Positions 36,217-44,710 of a stretch of DNA of 64,000 bases are shown one piece after another (positions within the stretch are counted from its first letter, which is position 1; each line of letters opens with the position of its first letter). A program made the translations under genes and the position numbers. This DNA is from Chromatiaceae bacterium (GTDB taxonomy: Bacteria; Pseudomonadota; Gammaproteobacteria; Chromatiales; Chromatiaceae): contig JACKML010000009.1 of assembly GCA_024235415.1 (NCBI GenBank), forward strand, positions 1 through 64,000, read 5' to 3'. The notes under the pieces are model-generated. The model saw only the letters and a list, made by a program, of their open reading frames with translations, ran no database searches and was not told the origin of the DNA.

Positions 36217-37653
36217 TCAACCTCTTTTCTTCGGCGGCATCAGGTCGGTGATCGACCCCTCGGCCATCTCGGCAGCGAAGCATATGGTCTCGTTCAGGGT
36301 CGGATGCGGGTGCACGGTCAGGCCGATGTCTTCGGCGTCCGCACCCATCTCCAGGCCCAACACGGTCTCACCGATCAGTTCACCGGCATTGCGGCCAACG
36401 ATGCCGGCACCGAGCAGGCGCTTGCTCTTGGCGTCAAAGATCAGCTTGGTGATGCCCTCCTCGCGACCGATACCGAGCGCGCGCCCGGAGGCAGCCCACG
36501 GAAAGACACCTTTCTCGATCTCGACGCCCCTGGCCTTTGCCTCGGTCTCGGTCAGGCCCATCCATGCCACCTCTGGGTCGGTGTAGGCCACCGAGGGTAT
36601 GGTCATCGGATCGAACAGCGACGGCAAGCCGGCGATGACCTCTGCCGCGACCTTGCCTTCATGGGTGGCCTTGTGCGCCAGCATCGGGTTGCCGACCACG
36701 TCACCGATGGCATAGATGTGCGGGACATTGGTGCGCATCTTCGCGTCCGTGGGGATGAAGCCTCGCTCGTCGACGTGGACACCGGCCGCTTCGGCATTGA
36801 TCTGTTTGCCGTTCGGCGTGCGCCCGACGGCCACCAGCACCCTGTCGTAGATCTTCGCCTCGGGCGCCTTGTCACCCTCGAACGCGACCTTGAGGCCGTT
36901 CTTCTGCGCCTTGATGTCGCTGACCTTGGTCTTGAGCATGATGCTGCCGACCTTGGCTTCCAGGCGCTTCTGCAGCGGTCGCACCAGGTCGCGGTCGCAG
37001 CCCGGGATCAGCCCGTCCTGCAATTCCACGATGTCGACTTCGCTGCCGAGGGTGGCATACACAGTCGCCATCTCCAGGCCGATGATGCCGCCGCCGACGA
37101 TCAACAGCTTTTTCGGCACATCCTGCAGCGCCAGCGCACCGGTGGAGCTGATCAGACGCGGGTCATCGTTGGGAAAACCGGGGATTTTCACCGCGCTGGA
37201 GCCGCAGGCAATGATGCATTGTTCGAACTCGACACGCGTCAGACCATCTGCCGTCTGAACCTCCATGTGACGCGGATCGGAGAACTTTGCGACGCCGGTG
37301 ACCACCTGAACCTTGCGCTGCTTGGCCAGCGCTCCAAGGCCGCCAGTCAGCTTGCCGACCACCTTGTCCTTGCCGGCGCGCATCTTGTCGAGGTCTATCC
37401 GCGGCTGGGTGTAGCGGACCCCCATGTGTTCCAGTTCGGCGACTTCGTTGATGACCTCAGCGGTGTGCAACAGGGCTTTCGACGGGATACAGCCGACGTT
37501 CAGACAGACGCCGCCGAGGCTCGCATAGCGTTCGATCAGTACGACCTGTTTACCAAGATCCGCCGCACGAAACGCCGCGGTGTAACCGCCCGGCCCCGCG
37601 CCCAAGACCACCACCTGGGTACGGATATCCGCCACCTGGCCCTGCTTGCTCAT
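36217..37653 (-). CDS. lpdA: Dihydrolipoyl dehydrogenase (E3)
   Basis: 478 residues. FAD motif VVLGAGPGGYTAAFRAADLG, redox disulfide GGVCLNVGCIPSKALLH, NAD motif IVGGGIIGLEMATVYATLG, and the C-terminal active-site HPHPTLNE. It reoxidises dihydrolipoamide of the pyruvate (and probably 2-oxoglutarate) dehydrogenase complex. Third gene after aceE and aceF, with a 183-bp gap before it that may carry its own promoter. Confidence 0.96.
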   Translation of the reverse strand: MSKQGQVADIRTQVVVLGAGPGGYTAAFRAADLGKQVVLIERYASLGGVCLNVGCIPSKALLHTAEVINEVAELEHMGVRYTQPRIDLDKMRAGKDKVVGKLTGGLGALAKQRKVQVVTGVAKFSDPRHMEVQTADGLTRVEFEQCIIACGSSAVKIPGFPNDDPRLISSTGALALQDVPKKLLIVGGGIIGLEMATVYATLGSEVDIVELQDGLIPGCDRDLVRPLQKRLEAKVGSIMLKTKVSDIKAQKNGLKVAFEGDKAPEAKIYDRVLVAVGRTPNGKQINAEAAGVHVDERGFIPTDAKMRTNVPHIYAIGDVVGNPMLAHKATHEGKVAAEVIAGLPSLFDPMTIPSVAYTDPEVAWMGLTETEAKARGVEIEKGVFPWAASGRALGIGREEGITKLIFDAKSKRLLGAGIVGRNAGELIGETVLGLEMGADAEDIGLTVHPHPTLNETICFAAEMAEGSITDLMPPKKRG

Positions 37654-37836
37654 AAACGCTCCTTTTCCCGTTGGTTGCCCGACCCGAACCTGCGATGTCT
37701 GCCAAGAACAACAGACCCGGCCACAGATTTCACACCGGCATTAAGGCAGCAAACCGCCCCGCGTGCACGGCAACGATCTCAATGCTGTGCATTGTCTGCC
37801 GCAGATTAGCACCCGTCTGCGGCCCCTCGCCCACTG

Positions 37837-39528
37837 TCACAGCAACAGCCGGCGGATATCGCCCAGAAGTTGTGCCAGGTACGTGGTGAAACGCACCCCC
37901 TCGGCACCGTCGATCACGCGGTGGTCGTAGGAAAGGCTGAACGGCATCATCAGGCGCGGCGCAAATTCGCGGCCGTCCCACTTTGGTTTCATCTCGGCAC
38001 GCGAGATACCGAGGATCGCCACCTCCGGCGCATTCACGATCGGCGTGAACTGGGTACCGCCGATGCCGCCGAGGCTGGAAATCGAGATACATCCACCCTG
38101 CATGTCACCCGGGGAGAGTTTGCCGGCACGGGCCTTGGCGCTCATCTCGCCGAGGTCACGCGCAAGATCGAAGACTCCCTTCTTGTCGACGTCGCGGACC
38201 ACCGGCACGACCAGCCCGTTCGGTGTGTCCACTGCCACACCGATGTTCACGTATTTCTTCAGGATCAACTTCTCGCCGTCCGCCGAAAGCGAGCTGTTGA
38301 ACTGCGGATAGGCCGCCAGCGCCTTGCACACCGCTTTCATCAGGAACGGCATGAACGTCAGCTTGACATCGGCCTTGGCGGCCTCGTCTTTCTGCGTCTT
38401 GCGGAAGTCCTCCAGTTCGGTGATATCGGCCTCATCGAACTGGGTGACGTGCGGCACATTGAGCCAGCTGCGGTGCAGATGGGTGCCACTGAGCTTCTTG
38501 ATCCGCCCGAGTTCCTTTTCCTCGACCGCACCAAACTTGGAAAAATCGACGGCCGGCATCGACGGCAACTGCAACCCGCCACCGGCAGAAGGCGCCGCGA
38601 CCGCCTTGCCTTCCGACAGGGTCCGTTTGACATAGGCCTGCACATCCTCCTTGATGATGCGGCCCTTGGGCCCTGAGCCGGGCACGTAGAGCAGGTCGAC
38701 ACCCAGTTCGCGGGCAAAGCGGCGAACCCCGGGACTGGCGTGGGCATTGCCACGCGGCGCATCCGAGGGGCGCGCCAATACCGGCGGTCGCAGTGGCTCC
38801 TTCTCGCCAGGCATGCGGGTTGCTTCAGCCGTTTCCGCCACTGCCGCCGCCTGTGGCGCGGCCGGTTCGGCCTCTGCCGATTCGCTCACCGCAGCAGCAG
38901 ACGGCGCCGCCGCTGTCACTGCAGCCGATTCCAGTGACGCGATCAGATCACCCTCGTTGATCCTGTCGCCGACCTTGACCGCCAGCGACTTGACGACGCC
39001 GGCGTACGGCGACGGGATCTCCATCGAGGCCTTGTCGCTCTCCAGCGTCAACAGTGACTGTTCGGCCTCGACGGAATCACCGACGTTGACCAGCACTTCG
39101 ATGACCTGGACATCCTTGAAGTCGCCGATATCGGGCAATACGACATCGTGCACCTGTGCCACCGCGGCGGCGGTCGGCGCGGCCGGGGCAGCGACTGCCT
39201 CCACCGTGGTGGCGGGTGTCGGTGCCGCAGCCGGCTCAGGTGCATTCGCCGGCTCTGCCGGCTGCGGCGCCTCGGGCGCGGCCTGATCAGCCGCCCGCAA
39301 TTTCAGGATCAGGTCACCCTGGTTGACCTTGCTGCCGACCGCGACGCTGACCTCCTCAACCACCCCGGCCTGGGGCGAGGGGATCTCCATACTGGCCTTG
39401 TCGCTCTCGAGCGTCAGCAACGGATCCTCGGCCTCGACCCTGTCCCCCGGCTTGACCAGGATCTCGATGATCTCCACGTCGTGGAAGTCACCGATGTCGG
39501 GCAGCAAAACTTCAATCATCTGTGCCAC
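37837..39528 (-). CDS. aceF: Dihydrolipoamide acetyltransferase (E2) with two lipoyl domains
   Basis: 563 residues. Two lipoyl domains (about 1-80 and 125-200), each with the modification site LESDKASMEIPSP. Linkers are Ala/Pro/Glu-rich. The E3/E1-binding domain is near 260-300 (SPGVRRFARELGVDL, GPKGRIIKEDV). The catalytic domain (about 325-563) ends with SYDHRVIDGAEGVRF, giving the catalytic His and Asp. It transfers acetyl groups from E1 to CoA. Starts 47 bp after aceE. Confidence 0.96.
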   Translation of the reverse strand: MAQMIEVLLPDIGDFHDVEIIEILVKPGDRVEAEDPLLTLESDKASMEIPSPQAGVVEEVSVAVGSKVNQGDLILKLRAADQAAPEAPQPAEPANAPEPAAAPTPATTVEAVAAPAAPTAAAVAQVHDVVLPDIGDFKDVQVIEVLVNVGDSVEAEQSLLTLESDKASMEIPSPYAGVVKSLAVKVGDRINEGDLIASLESAAVTAAAPSAAAVSESAEAEPAAPQAAAVAETAEATRMPGEKEPLRPPVLARPSDAPRGNAHASPGVRRFARELGVDLLYVPGSGPKGRIIKEDVQAYVKRTLSEGKAVAAPSAGGGLQLPSMPAVDFSKFGAVEEKELGRIKKLSGTHLHRSWLNVPHVTQFDEADITELEDFRKTQKDEAAKADVKLTFMPFLMKAVCKALAAYPQFNSSLSADGEKLILKKYVNIGVAVDTPNGLVVPVVRDVDKKGVFDLARDLGEMSAKARAGKLSPGDMQGGCISISSLGGIGGTQFTPIVNAPEVAILGISRAEMKPKWDGREFAPRLMMPFSLSYDHRVIDGAEGVRFTTYLAQLLGDIRRLLL

Positions 39529-39575
39529 GTCTTTGTCTCCGTATCACTGTCTGAGCACTGGGTGTCGTCTGTCAC

Positions 39576-42233
39576 TCAGACAGATGCGGGGTTGGGCTTT
39601 TCGGGATCGATCTTGTAGGCCTTGATCGCCTGCGCGACCAGGCTGGCGTCGACCTCACCGCTGTCGGCCAGCGCCTTGAGTGCGGCCACCACCACGTAGT
39701 GGCGGTTTACCTCGAAGAACTTGCGCAGTTGTGAACGCCTGTCTGAGCGGCCAAAGCCATCCGTGCCCAGCGCGATAAAGGACTTGTCACCGAGATAGGG
39801 CAGGATCTGTTCGGGGAAACTGCGGATGTAGTCGGTCGCCGCAACCACCGGCCCTTTCTGTCCGTCGAGTGTCCGGGTCACGAACGGCACCCGCGGCTTG
39901 TCCATCGGGTGCAACATGTTCCAGCGCTCGATATCGATCGCCTCGCGGCGAAGTTCGCTGAAGCTGGTGACGCTCCACACGTCGGCCGCGATATTCCACT
40001 CATCCTCAAGCAGAGCAGCCGCCGCAATCACCTCGCGCAGGATGGTGCCCGAACCCAGCAGCTGTACGCGCTTTTTCTTGCGCGAACCCTGGCGGTACAG
40101 GTACATGCCCCTGATGATGCCGTCTTCGACACCCTCCGGCATCACCGGCTGGATGTAGTTCTCGTTCATCACCGTGACGTAGTAGAAGACATTCTGCTGC
40201 TGCTCGTACATCTTCTTCATGCCGTCGTGCAGGATCACCGCCAGCTCGTAGCCGAAGGTCGGATCGTAGGCACGGCAGTTCGGGATGAATGCCGCCTGCA
40301 GGTGGCTGTGGCCATCCTGGTGCTGCAGACCCTCGCCGGCCAGCGTGGTGCGGCCGGCCGTGCCCCTGAGCAGAAAACCGCGCGCCTGCATATCGCCGGC
40401 GGCCCAGGCCAGATCGCCAACGCGCTGGAAACCGAACATCGAGTAGTAGATATAGAACGGGATCATCGTCACCCCGTTGTTGCTGTATGACGTCGCTGCA
40501 GCGATCCACGACGACATGGCGCCGGCCTCGTTGATGCCTTCCTGCAGGATCTGCCCCTTCTTGTCCTCGCGGTAATACATCACCTGGTCGGAATCGACTG
40601 GCTTGTACAGCTGACCAACGGAGGAATAGATGCCGAGCTGGCGGAACATGCCCTCCATGCCAAAGGTGCGTGCCTCGTCGGGCACGATCGGCACCACAAA
40701 CTTGCCGACCGCCTTGTCGCGGGTCAGGCTGGTGAGAAAACGCACGAACGCCATCGTGGTCGACATCTCACGGTCGCCGCTGCCGTCGAGCAGCGCCTTG
40801 AAGGTATCCAGCGGCGGGATCGTCAGCGGGTTGGCCTGTACGCGGCGGCTCGGCATGTAGCCGCCCAGCGCCTCGCGCCGTGCGTGCAGGTAGGCCATCT
40901 CGGCGCTGTCGGCCGGCGGTTTGAAATAGGGTGCCGAGCTGATCTGGTCGTCAGGGATCGGGATATTGAAGCGTTCGCGGAACGCGCGCAGCGACTCCTC
41001 GCCCATCTTCTTCTGCGAATGGGTGATGTTCTGACCTTCGCCCGCCTCGCCCATGCCGTAGCCCTTGACGGTCTTGGCAAGGATCACCGTCGGCTGTCCC
41101 TTGTGCCGCATCGCTGCGGCATAGGCCGCATGTACCTTGATCGGGTCATGGCCGCCACGGTTCAGGCGCCAGATGTCCTCGTCCGACATGTTGGCGACCA
41201 TCGCGGCGAGCTGCGGATACTTGCCGAAGAAATGCTCGCGCACGAAGGCGCCACCGTGTGCCTTGTACGACTGATAGTCGCCGTCGACACACTCTTCCAT
41301 CCGCTTGAGTAGCAGGCCGTCCTTGTCACGCGCCAGCAATGGATCCCAGTAGCCGCCCCATATCACCTTGATCACATTCCAGCCGGAACCACGGAACACC
41401 GCTTCCAGCTCCTGGATGATCTTGCCGTTGCCGCGCACCGGGCCATCCAGGCGCTGCAGGTTGCAGTTGACAACGAACACCAGGTTGTCGAGCCGTTCGC
41501 GTGCGGCCAGCGAGATCGCGCCAAGCGATTCCGGCTCGTCCATCTCGCCATCACCCATGAACGCCCAGACCTTGCGGTCACCGGCATTCGCCAGCCCGCG
41601 GTCGTGCAGGTAACGCATGAAACGTGCCTGGTAGATCGCCATCAGCGGGCCAAGACCCATCGACACAGTGGGAAACTGCCAGAAGTTGGGCATCAGCCAG
41701 GGGTGCGGGTAGGACGACAGGCCGCCGCCGTCGACCTCCTGGCGGAAATTGTTCAGTTGCTCCTCGCTGATGCGGCCCTCGAGGAAGGCCCGCGCATACA
41801 CGCCGGGGGCCGAGTGCCCCTGGAAAAACACCAGGTCACCTTCCTGATTGTCGTTGGTCGCGCGGAAGAAATGGTTGTAGCCGACATCGAACAAGGTCGC
41901 ACTTGAGGCAAAACTGGCGATATGCCCGCCCAGTTCGGTCGCCTTGCGGTTCGCCTGCACCACCATCGCCATCGCGTTCCAGCGAACGAAGGAGCGGATA
42001 CGCCGTTCCATCGACCGGTCACCGGGGAAAGGGTCCTGCTTGGTCAGCGGGATGGTGTTGAGGTACGCGGTATTGGCGCTGTACGGCAGGTAGGCACCAG
42101 AGCGGCGTGCCTTGTCGATCAGGCGTTCGAGCAGGAAATGGGCGCGGTCCGGCCCTTCTTTCTCGAGCACACTGTCGAGCGCCTCGAGCCATTCCTGGGT
42201 TTCCTGGGGATCGACATCCGGTTTCACTGCCAT
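39576..42233 (-). CDS. aceE: Pyruvate dehydrogenase E1 component
   Basis: 885 residues, the homodimeric gammaproteobacterial type. Thiamine diphosphate-binding segment FMGDGEMDEPESLGAISLA (GDGxxDEPExxxA), HSAPGVYARAFLEGR, and NCNLQRLDGPVRGNGKI are present. It decarboxylates pyruvate and acetylates the E2 lipoyl groups. First gene of aceE-aceF-lpdA. The upstream 258 bp is AT-rich and likely holds the operon promoter. Confidence 0.97.
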   Translation of the reverse strand: MAVKPDVDPQETQEWLEALDSVLEKEGPDRAHFLLERLIDKARRSGAYLPYSANTAYLNTIPLTKQDPFPGDRSMERRIRSFVRWNAMAMVVQANRKATELGGHIASFASSATLFDVGYNHFFRATNDNQEGDLVFFQGHSAPGVYARAFLEGRISEEQLNNFRQEVDGGGLSSYPHPWLMPNFWQFPTVSMGLGPLMAIYQARFMRYLHDRGLANAGDRKVWAFMGDGEMDEPESLGAISLAARERLDNLVFVVNCNLQRLDGPVRGNGKIIQELEAVFRGSGWNVIKVIWGGYWDPLLARDKDGLLLKRMEECVDGDYQSYKAHGGAFVREHFFGKYPQLAAMVANMSDEDIWRLNRGGHDPIKVHAAYAAAMRHKGQPTVILAKTVKGYGMGEAGEGQNITHSQKKMGEESLRAFRERFNIPIPDDQISSAPYFKPPADSAEMAYLHARREALGGYMPSRRVQANPLTIPPLDTFKALLDGSGDREMSTTMAFVRFLTSLTRDKAVGKFVVPIVPDEARTFGMEGMFRQLGIYSSVGQLYKPVDSDQVMYYREDKKGQILQEGINEAGAMSSWIAAATSYSNNGVTMIPFYIYYSMFGFQRVGDLAWAAGDMQARGFLLRGTAGRTTLAGEGLQHQDGHSHLQAAFIPNCRAYDPTFGYELAVILHDGMKKMYEQQQNVFYYVTVMNENYIQPVMPEGVEDGIIRGMYLYRQGSRKKKRVQLLGSGTILREVIAAAALLEDEWNIAADVWSVTSFSELRREAIDIERWNMLHPMDKPRVPFVTRTLDGQKGPVVAATDYIRSFPEQILPYLGDKSFIALGTDGFGRSDRRSQLRKFFEVNRHYVVVAALKALADSGEVDASLVAQAIKAYKIDPEKPNPASV

Positions 42234-42491
42234 GGTGCTGGGTATCCGAAAGAGTGGAAAAGGAGTGCCGACGCGCCTGGGTGCAAACGCCGTGCAGCCG
42301 TGAATCCCGGCAAGTAAAGCAGAGCAAACAGAATTTCGCCAGGGACAATTTTATGTTTCTTTATTTTTCAGTGGTTTACCGGTTTTACGAATACAGACGT
42401 TTGTCCCATTTTTGCGCAGTTAACCAGTGAAACGCCATCCGGCCCAGGAAATCGGAATACAGCGGCAGACACGCGGATGACAGCGATACGG
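42234..42491. other. Intergenic leader upstream of aceE
   Basis: 258 bp between the YqaA-like gene and aceE, with both genes on the minus strand. The 42330-42420 part is clearly AT-rich compared with the surrounding sequence and is the likely promoter of the pyruvate dehydrogenase operon. I could not identify a convincing PdhR operator or consensus -35/-10 pair. Confidence 0.4.
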
Positions 42492-42902
42492 TCACCCGGC
42501 CAGCAGTGCGATGACGCAATAGCGGCCCAACTTGCCCAGTCCGACGAGCAATACGAACCGCGTGAGATCGAGGCGCAACAATCCGGCGAACAGGCACAGC
42601 GGGTCGCCGACCACTGGCAGCCACGCAAGCAGCAGGGCCGGTGCCCCCCAGCGTGCGAACCATTTTTCGGCACGCGCGAGGTCGGCAGTGTCGATGCGCA
42701 ACCAACGTCGGGTGACCGCCTGGTTGCCGGCGCGACCCAGGGCATAGGTGACCAGGCTGCCCAGCAGGTTACCGAAGGTCGCCGTGAGGACCAGTGGCAG
42801 CCAGGCCGCGCCCTCCCCCAGCCGGACCAGCAACAGTGCCTCGGAACTGCCAGGCAACAGGGTCGCCGACAGGAAGGCACTGGAAAACAGCAGCCAATCC
42901 AT
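42492..42902 (-). CDS. YqaA-like DedA/SNARE-associated membrane protein
   Basis: 136 residues with three to four hydrophobic segments. The motif LPGSSEALLLVRLGEG followed by GNLLGSLVTYALGR is typical of the small YqaA branch of the DedA family. These are inner-membrane proteins of uncertain function, implicated in lipid flipping or proton-motive-force homeostasis. A strong terminator for the upstream sulfur globule gene lies just before it. Confidence 0.85.
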   Translation of the reverse strand: MDWLLFSSAFLSATLLPGSSEALLLVRLGEGAAWLPLVLTATFGNLLGSLVTYALGRAGNQAVTRRWLRIDTADLARAEKWFARWGAPALLLAWLPVVGDPLCLFAGLLRLDLTRFVLLVGLGKLGRYCVIALLAG

Positions 42903-42924
42903 GCGCGGATGGTCCTCCCGGGGC

Positions 42925-42963
42925 CAAAAAAGAAAAGGCGCCCGGGTTTCCCCGGGCGCCTTT
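42925..42963 (-). terminator. Intrinsic terminator of the long sulfur globule gene
   Basis: 13-bp perfect stem (42934-42946 with 42951-42963, AAAGGCGCCCGGG and its complement) with a 4-nt TTTC loop. Read on the minus strand, the stem is followed by a U-rich tract (42925-42936). It lies 31 bp after the stop at 42994. Confidence 0.88.
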
Positions 42964-42993
42964 CAGGCTAAAGCCGATCGAATCGCGAAGCGA

Positions 42994-43929
42994 TCAGATC
43001 TGCTTGCAGCCGCCGGCCTGCATTTCGGCACGACGACCTTCCATTGCCTTCTTCATTTCGTCCATACGTGCCTGCATTGCAGCCTGACGCTCGGCGTTCT
43101 GGGCTTCCATCGCAGCGCGACGCTCGTCTGACTGCTGCTTCATGGCACCGGCTTCAGGGGCCTTCGGTGCTTCGAAAGCCACCGGACGCACACCCGGACC
43201 GAAGCAGTTGCCGGCCGCCATCTGCGGCATTGCCGTTTCGTGCTGCGGCATCTGCGGACGCTCAGGCATCGCCATATCAAACTGCGGCATCTGCGGACGC
43301 TCAGGCATGGCCATATCAGCCTGCGGCATTTCAGGACGCTGCGGCATCGCCATATCGAACTGCGGCATTACCGGACGCTCGGGCATCGCGAACTCAGGCA
43401 TCTGCATCTGCGGAGCAACGAACTGACCCTGCGGTGCCCGTGCTGCGTACTGCTGGGCAGCCTGGCGCTGGGCTTCCTGGGCGGCCTTGATTGCTTCAGC
43501 CTGCTGCGCTGCGAACTGCTCGGCAGCCTGGCGCTGGGCCTCGACGGCCTTCGCCTGCTGCTCGGCCATTGCCTGCTGCTGCTCTTCGGTCATGGCCGGG
43601 GCAGCGGCGTAGGGTGCGCCGTAATAAGGTGCGTAGCCACCATAGTAAGGTGCGCTGTAGTTGTAACCGCGGCCCCAGCCGTCGCCGGCACCGTAGCCAT
43701 TGCCGTAGCCGCGCATGTTGGTGCGGCCGCGACCCGAGAAATTCATGCTGAAGTTGCCTTCACCGGCGGCATCGCCGGCACCGTCGAGTACGCCGTTGGT
43801 GTAGCCGTTGCCCGAACCGTAGCCGTTGTTGTAGCTGTTGTCCCAGCCGTTGTTGCCCCACCAGGCAGAAGCGGTAGCGGAAGCGGCGGCGATGGCAGCG
43901 GCCACTGCGATTTTGGTCATCATGGTCAT
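42994..43929 (-). CDS. Long sulfur-globule-family protein with coiled-coil and Met-Pro repeat extension
   Basis: 311 residues from the ATG at 43929 (GGGGA 7-8 nt upstream). Signal peptide 1-22 ends ATASA. Residues 23-110 match the neighbouring short [53 protein letters not shown] within 43600-43760, rich in Gly, Asn, Tyr. Residues 113-165 are a Gln/Ala-rich coiled coil. Residues 182-233 are four 13-residue repeats (MPERPxMPQxDMA). C-terminal 260-305 is another Met/Arg/Ala helix. Only two cysteines (242 and 308). It likely lies in the periplasmic envelope of sulfur globules; the extension could tether or scaffold globules (inference). Confidence 0.72.
   Translation of the reverse strand: MTMMTKIAVAAAIAAASATASAWWGNNGWDNSYNNGYGSGNGYTNGVLDGAGDAAGEGNFSMNFSGRGRTNMRGYGNGYGAGDGWGRGYNYSAPYYGGYAPYYGAPYAAAPAMTEEQQQAMAEQQAKAVEAQRQAAEQFAAQQAEAIKAAQEAQRQAAQQYAARAPQGQFVAPQMQMPEFAMPERPVMPQFDMAMPQRPEMPQADMAMPERPQMPQFDMAMPERPQMPQHETAMPQMAAGNCFGPGVRPVAFEAPKAPEAGAMKQQSDERRAAMEAQNAERQAAMQARMDEMKKAMEGRRAEMQAGGCKQI
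43231..43386 (-). repeat. Four 39-bp (13-residue) Met-Pro repeats in long SGP
   Basis: Protein residues 182-194, 195-207, 208-220 and 221-233 share M-P-[EQ]-R-P-x-M-P-Q-x-[DE]-x-A. The DNA copies are near identical, consistent with recent tandem duplication. Confidence 0.85.
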
Positions 43930-43987
43930 TTGTTTATCCCCAGGAAAGAATGCGTTTGGAAGAAATCGGGTGGCCTACAACCCCATC

Positions 43988-44023
43988 CCGGGTATCACGC
44001 CGCGTTGGCAGCGTGATACCCGG
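43988..44023 (-). promoter_or_regulatory. Intercistronic hairpin between the two sulfur globule genes
   Basis: A perfect 13-bp stem (43988-44000 with 44011-44023) and 10-nt loop lies in the 149-bp gap between the short and long SGP genes. It has no U-run. It could stabilise the 3' end of the upstream message or attenuate read-through into the long gene (inference). Confidence 0.55.
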
Positions 44024-44078
44024 AGTGCGTTGTGCACATCCCTGTGCAGCAGCGCATCCGTGCGTGGCCGTCAGGCGA

Positions 44079-44483
44079 TTACTGTGCGGCTTCTGCAGCA
44101 GGCGCAGCCGGTGCCACAGGTGCCGGTGCGACCGGGCCGTAGCCATAAGGCGCATAGCCGCCCCAGCCCGGACCGTAGCCACCCCAGTAGGGGGCGCTGT
44201 AGTTGTAACCGCGGCCCCAGCCATCGCCGGCGCCGTAGCCACTGCCGTAGCCGCGCATGTTGGTATTGCCACGACCGGACATATTCATGCTGAAATCACC
44301 GGCAGCAGAGCCGTCGCCGAGGAAATCACCCGTGGTGTTGCCCCAGCCGTTGCCGCGGCCGTAGCCGTTGTTGTAGCTGTTGTCCCAGCCATTTCCGCCC
44401 CAGGGACCACCGCCCCACCATGCAGAAGCGGTCGCCGAAGCAGCAATCAGAGCTGCAACCGCAGCGATCTTTGCGAATTTCAT
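44079..44483 (-). CDS. Sulfur globule protein (short, SgpA/SgpB type)
   Basis: 134 residues from the ATG at 44483 (GGAGA 9 nt upstream). Signal peptide ends ATASA. The mature protein is a low-complexity Gly/Trp/Tyr/Asn chain: [59 protein letters not shown], and a Pro/Ala tail. This resembles the structural envelope proteins SgpA-C of Allochromatium vinosum that surround periplasmic sulfur globules. Its first 100 residues are paralogous to the longer protein downstream. Likely induced during sulfide or thiosulfate oxidation. Confidence 0.78.
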   Translation of the reverse strand: MKFAKIAAVAALIAASATASAWWGGGPWGGNGWDNSYNNGYGRGNGWGNTTGDFLGDGSAAGDFSMNMSGRGNTNMRGYGSGYGAGDGWGRGYNYSAPYWGGYGPGWGGYAPYGYGPVAPAPVAPAAPAAEAAQ

Positions 44484-44559
44484 GTCATCAATCTCCAAGA
44501 ATGGAACTCTGAGTAGTGTTCTGAACAACAGGGTCGTACTGCCTTGCTCAACCCTGGGC

Positions 44560-44590
44560 ATAGTATTTTAGAGTTTGCTTAAATTGTCAA
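44560..44590 (-). promoter_or_regulatory. Candidate sigma-70 promoter of the sulfur globule genes
   Basis: Read on the minus strand, a perfect -35 TTGACA (44590-44585) is followed after 19 nt by TACTAT (44565-44560), or after 17 nt by AATACT. The surrounding 44540-44650 region is strongly AT-rich. The start codon lies about 75 bp downstream. Confidence 0.55.
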
Positions 44591-44633
44591 TTGGTATTTT
44601 GCTAATTCAATGCAGCGCCAGTTGAAAAAAGCT

Positions 44634-44645
44634 ATTGAATTCAAT
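44634..44645. repeat. 12-bp palindrome upstream of the sulfur globule promoter
   Basis: ATTGAATTCAAT is a perfect palindrome about 45 bp upstream of the -35 element. Part of it (AATTCAATG) recurs near 44604-44612. It may be an activator site (inference). Confidence 0.35.
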
Positions 44646-44660
44646 GAAAAGTGAGACAGA

Positions 44661-44688
44661 ACAAAAAAGCCCCCGTTTTGGGGGCTTT
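44661..44688 (-). terminator. Intrinsic terminator of mlaA
   Basis: 9-bp stem AAAGCCCCC/GGGGGCTTT with a GTTTT loop; on the minus strand it is followed by six U. It is located 23 bp after the mlaA stop. Confidence 0.88.
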
Positions 44689-44710
44689 GCTATCGGGGGT
44701 CGGGACGTGC

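Noticed and set aside
36196..37809. 537-codon plus-strand open frame opposite lpdA
   Set aside because: lpdA on the minus strand carries all catalytic motifs; the other frame has none.
42330..42420. PdhR-like operator upstream of aceE
   Set aside because: AATTGTCCCTGGCGAAATT has only loose dyad symmetry and does not match the PdhR consensus.
43240..44016. 258-codon plus-strand open frame opposite the long sulfur globule gene
   Set aside because: Consists of repeated Leu/Arg antisense of the repeat codons; the minus strand has a signal peptide, ribosome site and terminator.
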